Positions 55,105-64,000 of a stretch of DNA of 64,000 bases are shown piece after piece (position 1 is the stretch's first letter; each line of letters opens with the position of its first letter). The notes under the pieces are model-generated. The model made no database searches. It had not been told where the DNA came from and saw only the letters and a program-made list of their open reading frames with translations. The position numbers and the translations under genes are program-made. Source of the stretch: Isochrysis galbana (lineage: Eukaryota; Haptophyta; Isochrysidales; Isochrysidaceae); the NCBI GenBank assembly GCA_018136815.1, contig CM030932.1, positions 5,680,407 through 5,744,406 of the forward strand, written 5' to 3'.

Positions 55105-55330
55105 CCCCAGGAGCCAACGCCCCCCAGGAGCTATCGGGGGCCCCCAGGAGCTATCGGGGGGCAAAATTTTCTCCCGATCGCCAACCGCCAACAGCCCCAC
55201 CGAGAGCTACCGGGGGACCGAGAAAATCCCCCGAGAGCTATTGGGAGATTGCTCGTGGGGGGTGCCGTAAGCGGACCCCCCAGTAGCTATCGGGGGGAGA
55301 TGAAATCCCCCCGAGAGCAAACGGGGGGTT
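55105..55330. repeat. Cluster of GAGCTA-centred short palindromes
   Basis: About seven copies of a roughly 20-bp palindrome, CCCCCGA-GAGCTA-TCGGGGG and variants (CCCAGGAGCTATCGGGGG, CCGAGAGCTACCGGGG, CCGAGAGCTATTGGG, CAGTAGCTATCGGGGGG, CCGAGAGCAAACGGGGG), spaced 20-60 bp apart. Each can form a GC-clamped hairpin. The cluster starts about 220 bp upstream of the aspartic protease ATG. Confidence 0.8.
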
Positions 55331-55340
55331 CTCTCTCTCT

Positions 55341-55372
<32 letters not shown>

Positions 55373-55383
55373 CCCTCTCTCGG
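55330..55383. repeat. CT microsatellite
   Basis: (CT)n with occasional CCC, directly after the palindrome cluster. Confidence 0.95.
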
Positions 55384-55982
55384 GAGGCAGCAGTAGGGTG
55401 CGCGCGACAGCGCCGTTCGTCTCAGCCGCAACCTCAGTGGGTGGGGGAAGGAAGGGGAGGGCGGCAGAAATAGGTGGTGGGCGGCGGCGGCTCAGATGGC
55501 TAGGCCCAGGTAAATATTTTTACAAATTTTTCTGTGCAAATTTCGGCGGTTGCTCGAGCTCTTTAGAAGTTTGGGCCCTCTCTACAAGTGGCTGCAAGTT
55601 TGGGGGCGCCGCGCCCTCTCTACTAACTAACAGTATAACCCTCTATCTAAGAGTAAAATCCCCTCTCTGCGGTACAATCCCGTATTGTCACGTTCCCAGC
55701 CGATTTTTCAAAAAAAGAAGAAACGGTCACATGTTTACATATATAATCTGAACTTTCTTTTCGTATAAACGGGGGTTCGTCTTCATCACCCGCGACAAAA
55801 AAGCCCGCGGCGGCCGCGCCATGGCGGGCCGAGGTGAGCCATGCCCGCCGGCCCTTCTCTCCCTGCTGGCCTGCGCTCGCCCGTGGCGCGCATCTCATCG
55901 CCCGCCTCCCTCCTCACTCAGACACACGCAAGCGCCATTGCACTTGCTCACTTGCCTGCGCGGCTGCGCGGGTCGCTCGCGG

Positions 55983-56142
55983 AGGGTGACAGCGCGCTGC
56001 GTGCCCGATTTCGACGATCCATCCGGATGGGAGACCCCGCCAGATACCAAATACACAGGTCCCACCCGCATGGTCACGCCAATCGGATAGGCCGCGCCCC
56101 GATACCTCGTCGAAATCACCCATCCGCCGAGCCCCTCTAAAT
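55983..56142 (-). repeat. Orphan satellite monomer, partial
   Basis: About 155 bp in the reverse orientation of the first array: CTGCGTGCCCGATTTCGACG, CAGATACCAAATACACAGG, CACGCCAATCGG and CGTCGAAATCACCCATCCGC appear in the order of the monomer's complement. The remainder of 54890-56629 holds no gene I can support. Confidence 0.85.
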
Positions 56143-56629
56143 ATCCTGCATGCGTTTTCGTTTCCGCTGCCTGCGATTGAATCGCAGCATCACGGATGCC
56201 TCCACTTGATCAGCCAGCGAGCTCGCACGGTCAGCACCAAACGCACATTGGAGCAACGAAAACACACGTTCACAAGATGCAGAATTGGGGCTTTGAGAGA
56301 ATGCGATCCTTGCATCCTTGCGGCGAGAGACCATGTTGGACATTTTGTATGGTTCGATGCCCACCATGCAAGCACGCCCTCAGTAAAAGCGTGAATGCCG
56401 CACAATGGCCGTCGACATCACAGTCAGCGGTCACGCGCGGCGCGGCGCGAAGCACTGCCGTCCTGGGCGAGGGATGACGAGCAGAGCTTGGGTAGGGCAG
56501 GCGGTGGCATGGGCATGGGCAGCGGCAGAGCTCACCTCGTTGCATCGCAGCGTTGGGTTGGTTGGGGTTGGTGGCGCGCTCGCTGCCCGCAGCGGTCAGC
56601 GGTCTCGCAGGCGACGGAAGTGGGGAGCC

Positions 56630-57252
56630 AGGCAAGGGACGCCGTGCGTGCGCATGGAAGTTTCCGCACGCCGTCACGGATGCGCAGCCAAAAAAGGGGT
56701 TCGGCAGGCGCACGCCGTGTAGCCGTTTACGTTAATGTTCTCGTCATATACGGTAATAATCAACCGGTCCCAGGGGGGTGCCCCAGGGGTTCCGCCCGTC
56801 CTCCGCGCCCAGAGTTCCCCCGCGGAAAGAGTGAACGCACGGCGTGCACCTTCCTGGAAGTTGCTATGCGCACGCACGGCGCCCCCGCGGGGGGGGGGCG
56901 CCGGTGCACATCGCGCCGTGCCCACGCGCGGCGTGCACATTGTGATTGCAAGTCATCACAGGTGCTGCGTAACGAAACATCTCTTATATTGCCAGTTTAC
57001 GTAGTTGTGGGCCGCAGGGGGGTACACAGATGGAACGGGTTGACATGCGCACGCACGGCGTATCCGCGGGAGGACCGATGCACATCGCGCCGTGCCCATG
57101 CACGGCGTGCACCGATGTGATTAGCGAAGAAGCTTTGACGGCGTCTCTCTCTTATAATTTTAACATGATCTAATGTTAAACGACTACAATACAACTGTGG
57201 ACATTTGATCGCTCAATTCGACTGATGTCCCACTATTGACGGAACGACACCT
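56630..57252 (-). mobile_element. AGGTGTCG-family transposon, 5' part with sub-repeats
   Basis: The 5' terminus at 57252 reads, reversed, AGGTGTCGTTCCGTCAAT then GTGGGACATCAGTCG. The body carries two to three sub-repeats (GTGCACCGATGTGATT or GTGCACATTGTGATTGC, GGCACGGCGCGATGTGCA, CCGCGGG, CGTGCGTGCGCAT) and TAACGAAACATCTCTTATATTG, all shared with 41590-41980. The gene-tail 3' part found elsewhere is missing. Confidence 0.82.
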
Positions 57253-57324
57253 ATGAAACACCTGACTCGGCAAGGAGCGCCGCGCTCGTAGCGATCGTCG
57301 TCTTGGTCATCAGGATTGTGACCA

Positions 57325-57985
57325 AGCGATCTACCGCTGATCACCGCGCCCCGCCCCAGGCGCGTATGGGTCGAAGGCACCGCGCGTCACGAACCATGAC
57401 ATTGCGCTTTTGATGGCCGTGATGGATGGGACTTTATCTTTGATGGTTGGAAACATAAGCTCAAGGGTGGCCTTGACGGCGTCCTCGTAATCTTTCTGGT
57501 TCAAGGTGGGGAGTTAATCCCGAATCGACGTGAGCAGCTTTGATTTTACGAAGCAGATCATCACGACTCATATCGATGATTGTTTTCGCAGTGGACTTGC
57601 TCAAGAGAGTGTGTATCATATAAACCAGTGTGAATGATTTATCAGCCTCGCAAATGGCATGTAAAGTGTCTTCAATGTTCGTATTGTGCTTGAAATCGAA
57701 TGAACTGAATAAGGCCTTACATTCGACAGTGTACGTCAACAAATTTGGGTTCAACTCAAGCAGCCTCCTCAGGGAGTTGTTGCTCCCCCCCGGGTTGACC
57801 CCAACCGGCGGTGGCGGACTGATGCTGTCCAATGCTTCCGCAATAACCTGCATGGCAGATTTAGAAGTGCCATATGGCGGAAAGAGAGGTAATATGAATT
57901 TTTTAAAGTTATGGTCCATCTTTATTGTTATCCATTTCAATCGCTTGAGTACTACATCATCAGCCGCCATTCCATTTATAGACAT
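57325..57985 (-). pseudogene. AT-rich gene of unknown function with one frameshift
   Basis: The upstream frame (57985 to about 57510) encodes MAADDVVLKRLKWITIKMD, FKKFILPLFPPYGTSKSAMQ and SLRRLLELNPNLLTYTVECK, an evenly mixed, protein-like sequence. Near 57505-57515 (a run of C's) the sense continues in another frame as LNQKDYEDAVKATLELMF, KDKVPSITAIKSAMSWFVT and FDPYAP until a stop at about 57325. One indel therefore splits a gene of about 215 residues, unless the base is a sequencing error. Its composition is clearly less GC-rich than neighbouring genes. It starts just outside a transposon end (57252). No family recognised. Confidence 0.5.
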
Positions 57986-58522
57986 GGTTGAGCACTGTGA
58001 GGTGGGTGCCTTTGCTCAAATACAATAAGATTTTTTTTGTACCGACACATCGCGTCTTTGGAAACGAGGGGCACCAAATGAAGGCAAACGACCTTAAGCT
58101 ACTGGGAAAGCCCTCCCTTTACCGGGACGTCACCGCCAACGCTCTAGCCCCTACCAAACTCCCCTTCCCGCTCCCCCCCTCATTCTTTTGTCTTCGGTGT
58201 CATGCACCACGGCATGCACAAAGTCATTCAAAGATAGGAGCAACACACCACCTATTCCTATTTTGTCATGGTAATTATGGGTCTCGATAACTCTAACGCA
58301 TTCAGCTCGTCGATACGCACATGCAGTCAGGATGGCCCAAGACGCCCCTGATGCTGATATCCATATAATGCAAGTACATCGCACATGGCTGTCTGGTGAA
58401 CGGGCGAAGGCCGTAAGCGGCAAGAGTAACCGATGCAGCTTGCAGCGAAACCGTTGTCACAACACTCGGTGAATCGAAGATGCACCGAGGAATACAGGGT
58501 AACAGGCATAGGCAATTCAGAC

Positions 58523-59176
58523 CTATGATCTAGACGCCTCCAGCTTTTCAACATCGTGGATGGCCTCGTCAACAAGCCGCCGCCCTTGGACCCGAGAGGA
58601 GCGTTCGATATCCTCATAATTTACTCCATGCTTCCTAGCTTTGCTCATCCAAATTAAGCTAGCAGCGCAGCAGACACCAAGCAGCAGCAGCACCGTGGGC
58701 AGAGAGTCCCAGCTTTTCTTCACAGCCTCTGCACTGACCGCACTCGACTTGATTTCTCCCGCAGGGGGTACGCTCGTGCTGGAGACGGCAGGGCTGGTAG
58801 TGCTCAGAGTCTTCGCATTGCCCGACGCCGTTGCAGCAGCCTCGCTTTGTCCAGCACTGGCCTTGCGACTCTTGTGCTTAGTCTTCGTATTAGTGGTCGA
58901 CTGTGAGGCCGACTCCTTCGTGGTCGGCACAGTGATCGCGGTGGGGAGCGCGAGGTGCGGGCTGGGCTGCGTTGCAGCACAGAACTCGCATGTTTTACAC
59001 TTGCAGAAGCGGCAGTGATTCTTCGCCTTGACCTCCTTGCAGAATGTGCCGCACGTCTGGTACTCGTAGTCTCCCGTCAAACCGGAGTGGCACGGCACTT
59101 TGCTTGTGCCCCCGCGCGCGCCGGAGGCTAGGAAGATGAGGAGGCCGCTCAGCCAGATCGATGTCGCCATTGGCAC
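58523..59176 (-). CDS. Type I membrane protein with cysteine-rich ectodomain
   Basis: 217 residues: signal peptide (IWLSGLLIFLASGARGG), then a compact cysteine cluster at about 42-67 (CGTFCKEVKAKNHCRFCKC and CEFC), a Ser/Thr/Lys-rich stalk of about 85 residues likely to be O-glycosylated, one membrane span (PTVLLLLGVCCAASLIWM, 160-177) and a short charged cytoplasmic tail. Closely spaced CxxC/CKC clusters of this type are, to my recollection, common in haptophyte surface proteins. Ligand and role are unknown. The cluster could bind zinc or be disulfide-bonded outside the cell. No intron is evident. Confidence 0.65.
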   Translation of the reverse strand: MPMATSIWLSGLLIFLASGARGGTSKVPCHSGLTGDYEYQTCGTFCKEVKAKNHCRFCKCKTCEFCAATQPSPHLALPTAITVPTTKESASQSTTNTKTKHKSRKASAGQSEAAATASGNAKTLSTTSPAVSSTSVPPAGEIKSSAVSAEAVKKSWDSLPTVLLLLGVCCAASLIWMSKARKHGVNYEDIERSSRVQGRRLVDEAIHDVEKLEASRS

Positions 59177-59334
59177 TCAATCCGCGCGGTGCGGCGGGCC
59201 CTCCAAGGGTCTTCGCGTAGTGCAGAGTACTGACCACACGTTAGGTTTTCTTGTTCCTGTCGTATAACCTTAGTGCTGAGGGACCGTGCCTCATCGGCAT
59301 ATCATCGGCAACGGAGCCCCTACCCATTGGCCCA

Positions 59335-59815
59335 AGTTGTTCCGTCATACCGTCATATGACACTTGCCATGGAACTGAGTATGATGTCATACATCTGATA
59401 TCATATGATACTTGCTCCACATCTACACTTATAAACCCGCCATTATGATAAAAATCTTCTTACTCAGTACTTAGAATCGGATGCTGCATGCTGCTGCTCG
59501 ATGACTATGACTAACCATTTCAAGCTCCCACAGCGGCACCCCTGGAGCGTCTCCACATGGCGCCGCCCCCACTCCACGGCGGTGTGACACTCGTCATCGC
59601 CGTCGTCGCCGCCGCCATCGTTGCTGCACATCAGGTTGGCGGCCATTGGGGGGGGGGGGGGGTCGGAGCTAGGAGCGCCGATATTTCCCGCGCCCGAACT
59701 TGTACTAGTAAAACTAGTTGAATTGTAGCCTCTAGTCTTGTCATATGACACTCAGTATCAGGTCTAGAGCAACTAATACTGAGATATCATATATGATATC
59801 ATATATGACAGAACA
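59335..59815. repeat. AT-rich TATCATATGATA palindromes
   Basis: GTCATATGACACTTGCC, TGATATCATATGATACTTGC (59343-59416) and TTGTCATATGACACTCAGTA, ATATCATATATGATATCATA (59735-59806) form related, partly palindromic copies on either side of a G-run (59648-59662). Together they look like the arms of a small element. Confidence 0.6.
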
Positions 59816-59817
59816 AC

Positions 59818-60135
59818 TTTGGCTCCAAAAACAGTAAAAACAGTCTGTTTTTGGCCTTTGTACAAAAACAGTGAAAAACAGTCCGAAAAACAGTACCGGA
59901 GGGGACACCAAAAATCAAAAACGACGCGGTCCATCGCCTAGATGTGAAACACGGCAGGGGGCAGGGGCAGGGGGGGCTCCAAACACAGCAAATACGGCCT
60001 GTTTTTGGCTTTTCTAGAAACACGGGAACCTCGCAAACACAGCATGCTACTAGGGATGGCGTTTGAAACACGGTGAAAACGGGCTGTTTTTGGCCTATGT
60101 CTATGTACAAACACGGTAATCCCGTGTTTACCATA
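59818..60135. repeat. Three diverged copies of a CTGTTTTTGGC-centred repeat
   Basis: CTGTTTTTGGC(C/T) occurs at about 59849, 60000 and 60083, each between oligo-A/C motifs (AAAACAGT or AAACACGG). Each copy is locally self-complementary. No gene. Confidence 0.65.
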
Positions 60136-60189
60136 TACCAGCATGTAGGGTCCATCGACTATCGACTATCGCCCCGTCGTCCGTCGTCT

Positions 60190-61125
60190 TGCCGCCAGGG
60201 CCCTTTCGTCTGCCCCCCCCCCCCCCCTCCTCTGAGCTCTGTCCCCCCCCTCCTCCTCTGAGCTCTACCCTCTCTCTCTCCCTGCCACCTCCATGTCCTT
60301 GTACCCCAACCCCAACCCCCACCGCGCCCCTCGCTCCGCGCTCGCTGCGCGCAACACCGCCGTCGTCCCCGCCGTCGACACCGATGCAAACCCTCCACCC
60401 CCTACCCCTACGGCAGCGCCGCTGCAATGGGCAGCGCTTTTACATGGGCATGGACGAGCACACGAGCACCGAGAAGCCACCGCGGTGGAGTGGAGGAGGA
60501 GAGGAGGAGCCGCGCGCTTGCGATGATGGGGAGGGGAGCACAATCTTCAATGTGCTCCCCACGCGTTCCAAACGAACACTACTATCTATAATCAAAAATA
60601 GATAAGCGCACTTGGCTACTTGGACACCCGTTTAGCTGTAGGAGGGGCAATTGCGCAAATGCAAATGCGACGCAACATGCGCTGAACTAGAACCCATGCA
60701 TACGTCGGCGCGCCTGGCTCAAGTGCCGAAAGACGCCGCGTATCACAAATTGCACATTACCAAAAGGCCCCCATCCTAGAGCCCGTTCCATGTCGCACGA
60801 GTACACAACAAAAAGCACACACACACATCCGACATGCGCCCACAGCCCGCAAGAATATATGCAACAAGCGCACTGGATAGGCAAGTGACGGAATGAAGTC
60901 AGTGGTTGTCCAGGTATGGCTTGAATTTAATTTCTGATGTCGGCCTCAAATCGGATGCAAGATGTCGGGCGAATCTTGTCGGTTCGTAGGTTGGTTTGGG
61001 GCCAAAAACAAATAACGCGTGCCAATGCGAAAATATGGTCACCAAGCGCACAAGCACTTGAATAATTGGGATGAAACGCGGAGACCCACGTTGACTTGCG
61101 AATATTGCCAACATCGAGTAAGAGA
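60190..61125. other. Intergenic; C-rich tract, no supported gene
   Basis: Poly-C at 60214-60227. A short frame ending 60605 (TIFNVLPTRSKRTLLSIIKNR) might be an exon, but there is no family match and no neighbouring exon. Confidence 0.35.
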
Positions 61126-62358
61126 TCAACCAGCATTTTGGGCTTTCCTTATGAAAGCGACGCTCTTTGGTTTGTTCTTTTCCCGGGGCGGCACATGTGA
61201 AGGCCCGTTCACCGTATCCGTGGCAATTTGCAGGCTACGAAGAAGTGGTGGGGAAGATACGGACGAGCTCATGGTCGAATTGATTGTCAATGATATCGCG
61301 GTACCGGTCGGCGAAGCTGGCCGCCCAGCGACGGCTCTTTCTGGGAGAGCCGAGCAAGAGTCCAATGAACATGCAAGACCAAGATTCCGGTTGGACGTTG
61401 CAATCGAGGTTGCCTTCTTCTGTGCAATCGTGCCAGGAAGACTATCTTCTGGCTCTAACACTCCACACTCGTCTATCCGTGGCTCCTTTTCTCCATGTTC
61501 ACAATCGTTGGTATTTATCCCACGCTCCTCACGGCGACCCCGTGAGTCGAGAACCCAAGACCATGGTAGCCAAAGTTGTAGGCCATTCATCCTTCCACTC
61601 CGTCCTGATGACCTGCCTTCGCTTGGGTTTCCCCCATACGTAGTATCTCTCCTGATTTGCACTTCGCCGCCAGCGGCATCAAGGCGTGTCAAATCCACCT
61701 GCCCCGAGCCCCCATTTCCGAGCACGCGCATGTCACCGTGGATGAGGTAGTAGGATTTGGATAGCTGCGTATTCAGTCTGCGCAACGCCATGGCAGTGCC
61801 AATCATCATGACGCCAAACACGATGGTCGAGACCATTGCGAAAGGTGGATCCATTTTAATCCACGCAATCGATGTTGCCGCAAGGATGATACAGACCATA
61901 GCGGCCGATGATGTGACGAAGAGTGGATTGTGCTGCTTGAGCATTACCGCGACTGCTTTGTCTAAGGACTTGGCATGTGAGCCGAGCAATGCAAGCTGGT
62001 GTCCATACACCACAGTAAAGCTGGCAACAGCGACCACGTAGAGCGAGAGAGAAAGCGAAAGCGAGCATGCTAAATAAAACACCGGGCGTAGCATTTGTAG
62101 TATATGGTCATCAGGCAGAGTACCGTCCTCAAACTTGTCCGGAAACTCCAGCTCGACGATGGCGTCAAAGCTGAATCCGGCCATAATGGAGCAGAGCGCC
62201 GCCAGATTGTTGTAGCGCGAGACGATCATCTCCAGCTCCTGCTTCCTCAGCGCAAGTGCCTTCTGCTTGATCTCGTACACCAGCCGATCTTTGTCTGCCG
62301 CCAGCATCGGGTACTGCTCAAGCCGTCGCTCCTTCTCCTCCGGCCGGCACTCCAGCAC
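61126..62358 (-). CDS. Orai-like (CRAC channel-type) membrane protein
   Basis: 410 residues. A basic amphipathic stretch KQKALALRKQELEMIVSRYN leads into the first membrane helix NLAALCSIMAGFSFDAIVEL. Aligned by eye with animal Orai TM1 (the SGF...VAMVE core), Glu69 falls at the position of the calcium-selective pore glutamate (E106). Three more hydrophobic segments follow at about 92-118, 146-165 and 172-191, the Orai number, with a long loop between helices 2 and 3. After residue 205 comes a hydrophilic, Ser-rich tail of about 200 residues with no domain. Orai proteins form hexameric plasma-membrane calcium channels. The match is by pattern and topology only, so another four-helix family is possible. 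Confidence 0.55.
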   Translation of the reverse strand: MLECRPEEKERRLEQYPMLAADKDRLVYEIKQKALALRKQELEMIVSRYNNLAALCSIMAGFSFDAIVELEFPDKFEDGTLPDDHILQMLRPVFYLACSLSLSLSLYVVAVASFTVVYGHQLALLGSHAKSLDKAVAVMLKQHNPLFVTSSAAMVCIILAATSIAWIKMDPPFAMVSTIVFGVMMIGTAMALRRLNTQLSKSYYLIHGDMRVLGNGGSGQVDLTRLDAAGGEVQIRRDTTYGGNPSEGRSSGRSGRMNGLQLWLPWSWVLDSRGRREERGINTNDCEHGEKEPRIDECGVLEPEDSLPGTIAQKKATSIATSNRNLGLACSLDSCSALPERAVAGRPASPTGTAISLTINSTMSSSVSSPPLLRSLQIATDTVNGPSHVPPREKNKPKSVAFIRKAQNAG

Positions 62359-62842
62359 TGGATGCCTGCTCCTTCCTTCTTCCGACGGTTGTTCCGGGGC
62401 GCTGGTCTTTTCATGTACTTCAGCGGTATACTCTGATCACCTTATCCTTATCTATTTTTACCACGGCTGGAAGGGCCAAACATGGCTCGATCAGCGATCA
62501 GCGATCAGTGCCCACACCGACGCGTAAAAACTTCTTTAAGGTGTCCGCTAGAGGCTAGAGCTTCTCATTCAGCAACGTTTTTATAAACCACTATAAAACA
62601 GAGCTGGAAGGTGCTAGATCTAGGGTCTTTTCCACTAGAGGAAACCAAGTCGCGTTCCGTCAAAAGAGGGCCAGTGATCTTTTTTTTTCATCTAGAAGTG
62701 CGTATTTTCTTTTTAGGCCACAACAATTCCCCAGAGTATTATTATTACAACGATGAGTACAAAGCTAATCACGACATACAAAGACGCGGCGCGTGCGCAT
62801 AGCAACTCCCCCTCCCCCCCGGTAACGGTAACCACCCCCAAG

Positions 62843-63382
62843 CTACGCAGGCTGAGTTTTCATCTTCTTCGTCTTTTTCTCACACCCCTCCTCCTCGATC
62901 CTATTGTCGATGTCGTTCTTCTGGCAGGCGACGATGTCGCTTGGCTGATCTTGGGTGGCTAGGTCCGTGACGCGTGCGAGGACGGCCTTCTTGTTCTCCA
63001 TGTAGAGTTTGCCAGCTACTTGGTGCACTTGCACCATGGGATTCGTTTCAGCGTACGCGACCGCCATGATGTATTCCATGCAGAGGTACGCGACGGCGGC
63101 CTCGTCTCCAATGTTCTTGGTCTTTGGGATCCTGTCGTACTCGTCGGAGTAGTCGCCGACGAGCATGAGCTTTGCCTTGCACCAACGGCCCATGTATGGC
63201 TCGATGAGTGCCCACATCGACGGGTAGCGTTCCTTGGCCAGATCCACGCGGAAGTCTCCACCTCCACGGCCCATGCCAGAGGCTGTGACGAGCAGCATCG
63301 CCAGGATGGCGCCGCTCATGCTCTCCTCCATGTGTCCGCAGAACTTGAGGCCGCGTGCCGAAATCTCGTCGAAATCAGCCAA
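62843..63382 (-). CDS. Unknown protein carried by the AGGTGTCG-family transposon
   Basis: 179 residues. The first 11 codons (MADFDEISARG) are satellite monomer sequence (compare MADFDEVSARG frames at 1029 and 1449), so the true start is probably MEESMSGAILAMLLVTASG, which looks like a signal peptide or membrane segment. The body (YMGRWCKAKLMLVGDYSDEY, AVAYLCMEYIMAVAYAE) has no family I recognise and ends in a Lys/Glu-rich tail (EEEGCEKKTKKMKTQPA). The tail and downstream region recur in the 36020 and 41510 copies. It may be a transposon gene or a captured host gene. Confidence 0.5.
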   Translation of the reverse strand: MADFDEISARGLKFCGHMEESMSGAILAMLLVTASGMGRGGGDFRVDLAKERYPSMWALIEPYMGRWCKAKLMLVGDYSDEYDRIPKTKNIGDEAAVAYLCMEYIMAVAYAETNPMVQVHQVAGKLYMENKKAVLARVTDLATQDQPSDIVACQKNDIDNRIEEEGCEKKTKKMKTQPA

Positions 63383-63427
63383 CCAAAAAAATCCTCAAAT
63401 TGCCTCAATTCTGAGATGGTCATTTTT

Positions 63428-63640
63428 TATTTGAGGTTTAATAGTAACCCCCGTTCGCACCGCGTCAGAGCTCTAGACTTCTCTCGCGGCTTTCGCTCTC
63501 CCTACCCAACCCACCCATTGTTAGGCTGTGCGTGTGCCTTAGGAAGATTAAGATTCATCCTATAAGGTGCGTGTGCCTTAGGAAGATTAAGATTCATCCT
63601 AGAAGGCAATAACACCCATCCGTGATAGAAGCTAGAATAG
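63428..63640 (+). mobile_element. DIRS/Ngaro terminal-repeat remnant
   Basis: GTTTAATAGTAACC, CGCGGCTTTCGCTCTCCCTA, GCTGTGCGTGTGCCTTAG and AAGGCAATAACACCCATCC follow the order of the A2-B2 end at 41157-41310. AGGAAGATTAAGATTCATCC is duplicated in tandem (63540 and 63581). No coding part remains, as in a solo terminal repeat. Confidence 0.65.
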
Positions 63641-63654
63641 AGCGGGTGCGAATC

Positions 63655-63690
63655 CCTAATACAAAAGCACTGTTCGACCGCCCTACGACA
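63655..63690 (+). mobile_element. GGGCGGTC-family end
   Basis: CACTGTTCGACCGCCCTA at about 63669-63686, a variant of the terminal sequence at 16028. Confidence 0.5.
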
Positions 63691-64000
63691 GTACGACAGG
63701 GTATCCTCCACCTCCATCGGTCCATCGCCGGGGTCGTGCAGGAACAGGAATGAGTCGTGCGAGCAGCGCTTGCGCTCGGCGTCCGGTCGACAGGTGGAGG
63801 TGGCCCGCGCGCGACCACGCGGGGTGCACCGTGCTGAAAAGTTAGATTCGAACCTGAACTGACAGCTGGGCGTTACCTCATGGATGGAGTTGTGACTAGC
63901 CCAGACTCAATATTATTGTAAACGGGCCTCTGGACATTTGATGGCTCAAATTGAATCTGTCCCATATTCGACGGAACGCGACCTGCTCTCGTCGGGAGAC

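Larger units (their letters stand above)
62647..63984 (-). mobile_element. AGGTGTCG-family transposon copy, mosaic
   Basis: The 3' end at 62647 (AAGTCGCGTTCCGTCA) and 5' end at 63984 (reversed: AGGTCGCGTTCCGTCGA, then ATGGGACAG and CATCAAATGTCC) give a 1338-bp copy in minus orientation. Inside, from its 5' end, are a GGGCGGTC-family end (about 63684), a DIRS/Ngaro terminal-repeat remnant, a satellite scrap and the gene at 62843-63382. The flanks do not show a matching 2-bp duplication, so the two ends may come from different insertions. Confidence 0.6.

Overview
The window looks like nuclear DNA of a microalga with a complex (red-lineage) plastid; a haptophyte is my best guess. The reasons are GC-rich DNA with long poly-G/poly-C tracts, spliceosomal introns of about 75-300 bp, two proteins whose N-termini look like signal peptide plus transit peptide, a membrane protein with a dense CxxC-type cysteine cluster, and abundant LINE, Copia, DIRS/Ngaro and TIR elements. 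The lineage is inference; a dinoflagellate, pelagophyte or other stramenopile is not excluded. I recognised no rRNA, tRNA or CRISPR array.

Layout. 0-2.8 kb: a 193/202/208-bp satellite array, then a TIR-transposon end that cuts into the start of a membrane-protein gene. 3.7-12.6 kb: a head-to-head pair, PhyH-like dioxygenase (-) and seven-exon RecQ helicase (+), whose short intergenic region is split by a complete 4.76-kb DNA transposon with a DDE-like transposase. 12.6-17 kb: repeats and a 2-kb non-autonomous TIR element. 17.1-20.2 kb: a VTT/TVP38-type membrane protein (-) and a homeobox gene (+). 21.2-23.3 kb: a second, related 205-bp satellite array, a discoidin-like ORF and a leucine-rich-repeat scrap. 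23.9-27.0 kb: a large ankyrin + JmjC + sulfotransferase fusion gene. 27.1-31.0 kb: a 5'-truncated LINE and transposon ends. 31.3-34.9 kb: a DUF2608/HAD-like gene and a TALE homeobox gene. 36.0-43.6 kb: a nest of mobile elements in which a Copia element is interrupted by a DIRS/Ngaro element and by a TIR transposon, with LINE and TIR-transposon debris upstream. 44.0-45.1 kb: a PEX14-PUB fusion. 47.9-50.5 kb: condensin subunit CAP-H/Barren. 51.3-52.5 kb: proline-rich repeats and an AT-rich reading frame. 53.5-54.9 kb: a pepsin-like protease with a palindrome cluster upstream. 56.6-59.2 kb: a transposon fragment, a frameshifted AT-rich gene and a cysteine-rich surface protein. 61.1-62.4 kb: an Orai-like channel. 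62.6-64.0 kb: another gene-carrying TIR transposon mosaic.

The host genes form no pathway. They are single housekeeping or regulatory genes: DNA repair, chromosome condensation, peroxisome import, transcription, calcium entry, and membrane or secreted proteins. The strongest leads are the two fusion proteins (ankyrin-JmjC-sulfotransferase, PEX14-PUB), the transposon wedged into a divergent promoter, the nested insertions with readable junctions, a TIR-transposon family whose copies share one gene tail, and a dispersed satellite whose monomer lengths are all 3n+1.
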